61,300 nucleotides of DNA from an uncultured Granulosicoccaceae bacterium. Its GTDB lineage: Bacteria; Pseudomonadota; Gammaproteobacteria; Granulosicoccales; Granulosicoccaceae. Position 1 is the stretch's first letter. The number at the start of each line of letters is the position of its first letter. The translations under genes were made by a program, and so were the position numbers. Under the pieces are notes generated by a model. It searched no databases. It was not told the origin of the DNA and saw only the letters and a program-made list of their open reading frames with translations. Where the stretch lies: positions 1-61,300 of the forward strand of contig CALLBO010000034.1 in NCBI GenBank assembly GCA_937998875.1, given 5' to 3'. Shown here one piece after another: positions 28,901 to 35,300 of the stretch.

Positions 28901-28930
28901 GATGCGGAGTTATTTAAATGGCTGGAATGA
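22907..28930 (+). CDS. Giant surface protein: DUF11/SdrD-like/Ig ectodomain with putative C-terminal outer-membrane beta-barrel
   Basis: About 2007 residues from ATG 22907 (a GTG at 22871 would add 12); the ribosome binding site is weak. A hydrophobic leader is followed by the N-terminal module shared with the DUF11 proteins (GTVILNRATIFYEI, HRIVNQGNTEDSY, LDVNSNGRVEANEPVIG). Next come a CarboxypepD-reg/CnaB-like fold at about 550-620, a DUF11 domain at about 660-790 (FYNVTVRNTTEDLTDVVVTD), an SdrD-B-like unit at about 802-850 (GKVYVDQNCDGLQSD), a Gln/Asp-rich linker, and Ig-like segments at about 1015-1205. From about 1210 to the end the sequence alternates polar and hydrophobic residues in short strands with frequent YELR/RLSVSL patterns, as in outer-membrane barrels. 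The layout resembles an autotransporter, but this barrel region is about 800 residues. Its stop overlaps the next start (ATGA). Confidence 0.82.
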   Translation: MAYLKTILHKAQQSILLSFCACVAALAFTPPGTVILNRATIFYEILTEESIQESTSNATTVTVGETYAFSVENVHSLNVAAGVVAGFAHRIVNQGNTEDSYRFMFSGGEAIENSDFDTPIVFLDVNSNGRVEANEPVIGQTDMLPPGGTIDVIVTARLSASMQDGQKTEFPFSVESVLSGKVRSVVDIVNVGSPGKLELSLDTEQSCGVPLFSGDLLNHKVNISNAGVGVIEGTAYVLDGMDEMGLVVALPVTENTGFTEFDNDTTGTVAGVHVVQIEGFAANEWISASDLPQAGRVISVGYFIESELLIDEEVAAFGVTFSVDDVEQMSGSALTTAIFDDDADRIADTVSNSSCNTFSTTAAAEGGELRFVQAASELLPSGLAPDFFIDTDFANAEQYQIKRSDSDPYSTPRDGVYLELNLVDSENADIQIDSDGNRYVVTVLESATTGDQVSVVLLQTREVSVFRSVAPVLLSTEARSNGGTCPAFENPVVVSPRIDQENSGCVLQSADGDELQASFGTSEAGLVIATVALVKQQSVVFDSQTLMPVAGATVEIRDAVTGELSTDEAGGVRFSFVTDANGNYTLPRLLDTTGYYLEVIPPAGYKFPSAKPPSQLTDYQVHSLSYGIGGFDNVERSGIFFGASINAQGSIDIPLDRQATTPLLSVDKVAVQSSVDIGQSVFYNVTVRNTTEDLTDVVVTDTLPFGFKYVSGSVMIGSESGADPRRTDNGLEFALGDLGGRLSVELSYAARPTAAAIDGNGINTAYATAVTAAGRPVETLAATAKVEVVRAGIFSDKAALFGKVYVDQNCDGLQSDKEWPIGGVRLYLQDGTYAITDADGLYSLYGLATGRYVVQVDTHTIPKGLELKLLSVDQLADSDSRLIDLSDGDFHRADFAAGCPATNSKAIFSELKRRNESIDGSWYLQHAEQLGNRQTGGNGDNFRRNSATSDGDLSHGIVDAPEGFDVGSIGGSADSGDDEADVLDQPAEVDKQQRMLEAKKVVATITQEQAKKGTWLWPQSSLSLNGRFMAVIRAGIDPTLYVNDKPVASAQIGERMVNRREKAQVVAWYGVELESGENTVEVKGTGPFGNERVLATGVFKRPSAGTQIKLEAQSLVIPADGGRSTLPVTISILDENGYPALGVYYITLESSEGHWLEPDIQDKQPGRQIRVENGKRTVYYRSSGVPGEVKVRASTGSFTDQLVISQIAENRPILVSGFVEAGAYFATEQLGDFTASTDLGQLDEKGRFDTRAALFVKGTVREKYNLTLSYDSDSSGDKQLLRDVNPTLHYPVHGDASVRGFEAQSRSKLYVRVERDKHSLMWGDYVTDAGSDRRDLARLSRTLTGLNGVYDDGTNRLRVFAAEEENQNVVEEIPGNGSALLYRLQRYPIVANSETIDLVTRSRDNPDLIIDSVRLSRAGDYSLDDELGYLSFAASVATLDAEQNPVFIRVSYDLERGGESYLVAGARFDRAIGEKLTLGASITRDGHATEGRKLIGIYGDYKLGKQTRLSVSLARSDSKQSGIGMAHSVSIDHQWSHVNAASTSLTHQRADSDYSNTGASVSAGRTETRLTHSQKIGEQSNLLLEANQSRATSLDESRMTIGGSVETTYKDWKLKAGLRRINQESAGDEDNFTTSVLGASRKAMLWGKSVQANIEYEQDLKRAQRRRLATGATVELEKDVEAYARYELSNNLLSIAGLSGDHISDSFTMGVESRALKSTRLYSEYRMRGAFESRDYESATGVRGDYEVQEGLRISPHFEYIERIGSIGGDSVSASVGVTDTRNKNSRRLIRLESRLSSDTDHYGLRASVTSRLNSDWTGILSDNFSYQESNGGEKVQRHSVVAALARRPKYDNKHHMLFVYKLQQESGVTSGVDRTMHILSTHQNMQIDDATTLSGRLGLKHDISKYSFNTVSDFAMLADARLSFDISQRLNFDTGVGALSTDGLSELRYSMGMGLNYTLNKNLQLSVAYNLVGFKDDDLDAQQYNAKGAHVGLQYKLDAELFKWLE

Positions 28931-29535
28931 AATTGTATAAATGGCTGATCCCGATTGTCGCAGGAACATTTCTGCTTCAGGCGTGTGCAAGCACCGATGA
29001 ACTGTTTGCCGAATACGATGCCAAATTTTGCGCGGCTACTGTGCCGCTCGTACCCGTGGAAGCACGCGCTGTGCCTGCAGACATTTCTGCTGCACCGGTC
29101 GCTATTGAGATCCCGCAGAAAGTCCTTGAACAGGATTATCGCTGGGAGTATGCAGTGTATTTTGACTCAGACAAAGCCGATGTTCGACCAGCAGATCATT
29201 CCAGGCTGCAGATCAACGTAGACACTCTGAAAGAATTACCCGGCTACAGTATTTCACTGAATGGCTATACGGATCATCTGGGTAACGAGGCTTACAATAA
29301 GGCTTTGTCGCAGAAAAGAGTCGATGCTGTCACCAGATACCTGGTTGAGAGCCTGGGTATTGATGCAGATCGAATTATCGGGTCGTCTCATGGCGAGTCT
29401 TTAACGATGGCAACAGGCGATGCCGACCCGGTAGATGAAGACCGCAGGGTAGACATGCGGCTGCTTGATCCATCGCGAAAAGTAGTTCACAAACTACCTA
29501 CGCACACAACGTCATCTGTTTCAGGTGCGCTGTAG
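28927..29535 (+). CDS. OmpA-family peptidoglycan-binding lipoprotein
   Basis: A 202-residue lipoprotein. I choose ATG 28927, which forms an ATGA overlap with the barrel gene stop and gives a good signal peptide (MKLYKWLIPIVAGTFLLQAC, lipobox LLQAC). An ATG nine bases upstream is also possible. The C-terminal half is an OmpA-C domain: YAVYFDSDKADVRP, LNGYTDHLGNEAYNKALSQK and RVDAVTRYLVE. The Asp and Arg that hold meso-diaminopimelate are present. Such proteins tie the outer membrane to peptidoglycan. Translational coupling with the giant barrel protein suggests they assemble together, the lipoprotein acting as its cell-wall anchor (inference). Confidence 0.9.
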   Translation: MKLYKWLIPIVAGTFLLQACASTDELFAEYDAKFCAATVPLVPVEARAVPADISAAPVAIEIPQKVLEQDYRWEYAVYFDSDKADVRPADHSRLQINVDTLKELPGYSISLNGYTDHLGNEAYNKALSQKRVDAVTRYLVESLGIDADRIIGSSHGESLTMATGDADPVDEDRRVDMRLLDPSRKVVHKLPTHTTSSVSGAL

Positions 29536-29554
29536 CGTCCGCGGGTAGTTACTA

Positions 29555-32338
29555 GTGAAACAACAAACCGGTTCTATAACAACAGACACAACGTTAGAGG
29601 CGGCCGCTATCGGTGGCGCCAGAGCGATGGTTGTGCCGGTATTATTGTTGGTGTTTTGTTTTCAGTTGATAGCAAACCACGAAGCAGTCTATGCGGCCAC
29701 CGAGGCCGGGACGATTATAAAGAACCAGGCCAGCGCCTCATATCGTGATACACGGGGGGTGAAGCGTATTGCTACTTCCAATGTTGTTGAGACGATTATA
29801 AGGCAGGTGGCAGCGGTTGAACTGACATTGAGCCAAAAAATACCCGGTGTGGCAGGTCAGGAAATACTATTCAGTCATACGTTAGTCAACACCGGTAATG
29901 GAGCCGATCAGTTTGATCTGATGGCCGCTCTGGCCGGAGGGAATTTCAACCTGACAGAACTTAAAGTCTATCCGGATACCAACCGCGATGGTCAGCCCGA
30001 TTCCTATGTAGCCATCAACGTCAGCCCGGCTTTACAGGCAGATGAGTCATGGAGTTTCGTGGTTGCCGGGAACATCCCATTTAGCGCCCAGGATAACGAA
30101 CTTGGTGTTGTGGCCGTGACGGTGACAAGTGTATTCGACAACAATGTGGCTCAGACGAATACAGATCAGGCGATAGTGACAGACACTGCGGTAGTGCAGA
30201 TTAATAAACAGATTAGTGAGCTCCGTGGCAACTCACCGGATGGACCATTCACTGTGAGAATTCAGTACAAAAACAGCAGTGACGTGGCAGCAACAGACGT
30301 CTCTTTAATAGACGCGCTGCCTGCAGGAATGGCGTATGTCGCCGGTTCGGGGCGGTGGAGTGAAACCGCATCTGTAGTCCTGACAGACTCAAACCCCAAT
30401 GATTCGCAGTCTGGTGTTCGCTACTGTGCGTATGATTCGAGCTGCACGGGATTGGTCGAAGCGAATTCAGACGACGATAGCGATTCTACAAACCAGGTGA
30501 CAGTAATTGTTGATTCGATTGCGGCCGGCGAGACGGGGTATGTTGAGTTTGATGTGTCGATTGTTGCTAATCTGGCGTCAGCGGTTTTGTTCAACACGGC
30601 TGAATTGCAGTACACAACAGCAGGAGAGCAGGTAGGGCGTATAAACAGTAACGCTGTACCTTTCACCATTATTGCCGGTGCCGGTGTTGTCATCAATGGT
30701 TCGCTAACTACCAGCCTTGACGGTAGTGGCGAACCGCTTGAAAAGATTGATAGCGTGTTTGGCGCTGGTAGTAATCTGCCGGTCTGTCAGTCAGCAGGCT
30801 CAGACCCGGATGGTGACGGGTATGGTTGGGAGAATTCGGCCCAGTGTATTGTTGAAGATATTCAGGCCGGCAACAGTGTTTTTTATAGCAACACGGTATG
30901 GAACATAGGTACTGACACCGACACCTTTGATATCACCACGGCCTTATCTTCCTTTCCCGAGAATACTGTTTTTCGTTTGTTGAAAGCTGACGGACAAACG
31001 CCGTTGCTCGACACCAGCGGCAACGGCGTGCCGGACACGGGTCCGATAGCAGCGGGTGCTTCACAGGAAATCGTGTTACAGATAGTGCTGCCCGATGCGA
31101 TGGGAGGCGATAATGGTGGCGTACCTTTTGGGGTGACCACAGTTGCGACGTCTGTGATGGACTCAACTGCATCAAACACCATGCTGAACCTGCTGCAGAA
31201 TATTACCGGCGCATCGGTAGACATTACCAACAACGAGGAGCTCGGTAGTCCGGCAGCGCTGGGGATCGGTCACGGACCTGAAACAGTAGCAGTCACGACA
31301 CTTGCGGTGGTACCCGGTGGGAGTGTCGACATTGATCTGGTTGTTAACAATGTCAGTGCGTTTCCAATGGAATACAACCTGACGGCAAGTATATTCAGTG
31401 ACTTTTCGAGTATTGAATTACCCGATCAGTGGCAGCTTGAGTTCAGGCTCAGCGATGGAACAGTGGTTAGCGGTACCGGGGTAATTCCCAGCGGCCAGTT
31501 TGTGAATGTTACTGCCAGAGTGACCGTGCCATTACAGGTCACAGCGTCAATCACAAGTTTATATTTCCGCGCTGACAATGAGCGGTATGCAGTGGCAGAT
31601 ATTAAGCACGATGCAATTGAGATCACGGCAGTGCAGTCGCTGCTTCTGGGTATTGATCAGGAGGGACAGACTGAGCCCGGCGGAACAAGCCTTTATCACC
31701 ACACGCTGGCGAATGCAGGCAACACAGCTGTGAATAATATTTCTCTTACAGTGACCGACTCAAAAGCTTCTGAAGGGTGGAGTTCAGTGCTCTACGAAGA
31801 TACAGATAGTAACGGCGTATTGGGTAGTGCAGATCAAATCATCGACAGTACTACGTTGATGGCGGGTGAATCGAAAACACTGTTTTTAAAAATCTTCGCC
31901 CCAGGTACCGCCGCTAGCGGTTCCTCGAATTCAACGGAGCTTGTTGCAAGTGCCGGTGTTGAAGTTCTGTCGGTCACAGATATAACCAATGTGAGCTCCG
32001 GAAATATTACCGTACTTAAAGAGCAGGCACTTGATAGTTTCTGTGATGGTGTACTGGACAGTAGTTATAGTGTTAACGGTTTTTCAGTTGAGCCCGGTAA
32101 TAACTGTGTCAGGTACCGATTGACAGCCTTTAACTCCGGCAGTGAGTCAGTGCTGAATGTTGTGGTTGCCGATGCGACACCGACATTCACATCTTATGCA
32201 GGCAGTGCCGTTTGTTCTCAGCCTGGCTGTACGGTAAGCGAGCCTGTAATTGGAAGTGATGGTGAAATCACGGCCTCGCTGGCCGCGCTGCCTGCAGGTG
32301 ACTCTGTGGTTGTTGAGTTCATGGTCAGGATAGATTAA
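29555..32338 (+). CDS. Large secreted DUF11-repeat protein with a DGDGYGW insertion
   Basis: A 927-residue exported protein starting with GTG 29555, 19 bases after the OmpA lipoprotein. An unusually long N-region precedes the hydrophobic core (VVPVLLLVFCFQLIA), with cleavage after VYA near residue 47. The layout follows the protein at 19904: GTIIKNQASASYRDTRG, LVNTGNGADQF, PDTNRDGQPD, DUF11 modules, then a C-terminal VEPGNNCVRYRLTAFNSG domain ending VEFMVRID. A Cys-bracketed unit at 411-431 (DGDGYGWENSAQC from 419) is nearly the same as that of the secreted protein at 15400. TAATG joins its stop to the next start. Confidence 0.85.
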   Translation: MKQQTGSITTDTTLEAAAIGGARAMVVPVLLLVFCFQLIANHEAVYAATEAGTIIKNQASASYRDTRGVKRIATSNVVETIIRQVAAVELTLSQKIPGVAGQEILFSHTLVNTGNGADQFDLMAALAGGNFNLTELKVYPDTNRDGQPDSYVAINVSPALQADESWSFVVAGNIPFSAQDNELGVVAVTVTSVFDNNVAQTNTDQAIVTDTAVVQINKQISELRGNSPDGPFTVRIQYKNSSDVAATDVSLIDALPAGMAYVAGSGRWSETASVVLTDSNPNDSQSGVRYCAYDSSCTGLVEANSDDDSDSTNQVTVIVDSIAAGETGYVEFDVSIVANLASAVLFNTAELQYTTAGEQVGRINSNAVPFTIIAGAGVVINGSLTTSLDGSGEPLEKIDSVFGAGSNLPVCQSAGSDPDGDGYGWENSAQCIVEDIQAGNSVFYSNTVWNIGTDTDTFDITTALSSFPENTVFRLLKADGQTPLLDTSGNGVPDTGPIAAGASQEIVLQIVLPDAMGGDNGGVPFGVTTVATSVMDSTASNTMLNLLQNITGASVDITNNEELGSPAALGIGHGPETVAVTTLAVVPGGSVDIDLVVNNVSAFPMEYNLTASIFSDFSSIELPDQWQLEFRLSDGTVVSGTGVIPSGQFVNVTARVTVPLQVTASITSLYFRADNERYAVADIKHDAIEITAVQSLLLGIDQEGQTEPGGTSLYHHTLANAGNTAVNNISLTVTDSKASEGWSSVLYEDTDSNGVLGSADQIIDSTTLMAGESKTLFLKIFAPGTAASGSSNSTELVASAGVEVLSVTDITNVSSGNITVLKEQALDSFCDGVLDSSYSVNGFSVEPGNNCVRYRLTAFNSGSESVLNVVVADATPTFTSYAGSAVCSQPGCTVSEPVIGSDGEITASLAALPAGDSVVVEFMVRID

Positions 32339-35300
32339 TGCCGGGCAGATTCAACATTACTCATAGTCCACTGCGTAGACTTGCCAGTGCATGGTTGTTT
32401 ATCGCTTGCCTGTTGTTTCTCGGGCCTGATCAGGCTCGTGCGGAAGGGTCGTGGCAGATGGGATTGTTCGAAGGTTTGTCTTTTCGACAACCATTGTATG
32501 AAACCAATGTGAATGCTAACCGCAGTGTACTGCGGGTTGATGTGCTGAATGCAGGTGAGGTCATCAACGTACTTGCGTGCGGTACAAATAACAACAGTAA
32601 TGTTCGTGTGCGGATGTACAACCCGGCTGGTACATTGGTGTATAACACAACCGACACTGCTAACGTGGATTGCGAGGATGATTTTACCGGTAACTTTGAT
32701 CCAGTGGCAGTGAATGCGCATCAACACGTTGCTGCTTCCACTGGTGTTTACGAGATTCACCTCACGAACTTAAACGGCACAATTCTGAAGCGTTTTGATG
32801 TAACCGTAACCAATAGTGTTAACGAAATTATCAATCCGCGAGCCGAAGGTGGCAGGTTGTGGTCCGATTACTGGTATTTCTGGGCTGGTTCGTTTTCACA
32901 ATTCCGTTCGACTGATGCAGATCTCTATGTAGTTGCAGATGGTGGCTTTACCGGTACGTACTTTGTCTGGAAGCTTGATCTAAACAATTTTGCAGGCTAT
33001 GGCTATGGTCTTAAGGCAAACAGTCTCGGGGTAGAAAGCCCGAACGCGGCTGGAGATGTAGTGGCAGGTATCAGTGTACCCAGCTCGGGTAACTCGATTG
33101 AAGAGGAGTATCCGATCTATCTCAATTATCCGGCGCGCAGTTACCCGTTACCAACACAAACATTTACGGTGTCGGATCTTGTCTTTCTTGATGATGATCT
33201 GGTTGACAGCGCGATTACCGCCAATGGCAGCGGTGCGTTTTACTTCACCACCGATTACAGTACTTCCGCAGTCTACGAGATTATTATTGACACCAGCGGC
33301 CCGACGGGAGGCGGACCGGACGGTAGTTATGGAGAGGGGGATGTGTTTTTACGCGGCACGTCTTTCCCCGGCAACAACACGGTCCCGTGGGACGGTAAGG
33401 ATAACAACGGCAACAATGTACCGCTGGGAGCGTATCAGGCAAGGTTAAGTGTGCGCACCGGGGAGTTTCATTTTGTTGCTGATGACGTTGAGACTTCGGG
33501 CGGCCCGGGTGATGTGGGTTTAAAAATGTACCGTGCTAATCCTGACGGTACAGAGTCTCCTACCACGATTTACTGGGACGACTTAACAGTGCTCAATAGT
33601 ACTGCTGCCAATGCCTTTAATCAGGTGGGAATTTATGATGGTGATCACAACTGGGGTGCATTTAATTCCGGAGGTATTGGTAACGTTGCATTGATCGACA
33701 CCTACTCCTACGGGATCAGCGTTGAGCCTGATCCGGTACCTGTGGCAATTGTTCCTGCTGACACACCACTGGCGACACTGGTAAAAAGTTTTGCACCTGC
33801 CACTATAAGCAGCGGTGGCTCAAGTACCATGCAGTTCGAAATTACCAATAATGGTACGACCACAATGACGGGTGTTAACGTCAGCGACTCTATGCCTGCG
33901 GGAATGATGCTTGTCACTGATCCTGCAGCGATTACAGTGACCGGCAATGGATGTAGCGGCTTTGCCTTTAGCGCCGATACGGTAGTTGGTGGAGATCAAC
34001 TGAATATTATAGATGGCATAATGACAGGAGGCAGTACCTGTGTTGTCACTTCGGTGGTAACAGCATCCGTGCCTGGAAGTTTGGCCAATTCAACTTCGCC
34101 GGTAACGAGTAACGAGCTGCCATTTGGTGTCGGTAGTAACGTGGCGACATTGCTTGTTGAACCCGAAAGCTCGGGAACTCCATTCGCCTGTGATGCCAGC
34201 TTGTATGAAGTAGAGACTATTAGTGGTGCCAGTCGCTTGTATCAAATTGATGCGGGTGTGCTGCCGTTTACACGAACCGAGTTTACCGGCGCCGGATACA
34301 CTCCTTCGACACAGTTTAGCTTTACCGGCCTCGCGTGGCATCCAATCCAGAATTACCTGTACGGAATTGTTAATGAATCGACCAATGCGGCTGGCGTACC
34401 GGCAACAGGCTCGGTCGTGCGAATTGATGCGGAAGGTAAGGTGGTCAATCTGGGTATCCCGGAGCAAGGGCCCAACACAATGACAATGCCGACCATCTCA
34501 GATCGCTTTGTCGGCGGTACCTTTGATGCCGATGGTAATTATATTGTGGTTACAGATAACACGACCGTTTCCGGCACGGGTCAGAGTATTCCCGCTGGCG
34601 AACGGGGGTTGGTGCTTGAGATTGATGTCAGCGTTAACCCGCCGCAGGTGTTGTACAGTTCGCAACATGGACGTGATATCGGCGACATCGTCGCACATCC
34701 GGACGGTAGTTTGTACAGCCACACCAGTGGTGAAGGGTTGATTCAAATAGACAGTCAGACCGGTAGCGTTAATACAATCGGCGGTAACGTCACTGACAAC
34801 TTCAGTAGCCTGATGTCAGATAACTGGGGGAAGTTATACGGCCACACAGAAAGTACTGGCGAGTTGATGACCCTTAATGCAGCGACCGGTGACGGCAGTC
34901 TGTTGGGTGCGCTTGCGGGTGGTGCCTCAGCTGATGGTGCTTCTTGTGACTATGGGATTGGTGTACGGAAAACCGTATCAACAACACAACTGGAGAGCGG
35001 TGGTACGGCAAGTTATCAGGTATCACTGGTGAACGCGGGTAACACGTCAGTCACTTTTGATTTTATTGATAACCTGCTGGACAGCAGATCGTTTGTTGAC
35101 ACAACGCTGGTAAATCCAGTAGGCGGCAGCGCTAACACCTATGGTGGCACTAACCTGCTAACTATTAACGGTGCAACGCTGCCGCCGAACAGTAGTTCGG
35201 TCATCGAGTTTGATGTATTGTTTCCGGCAGGACTGGCGGCAGGGGTTAGTAACAATCAGGCCAGTGTAGTTTATAACGGCTATCAGGTGCTGTCTGACAA

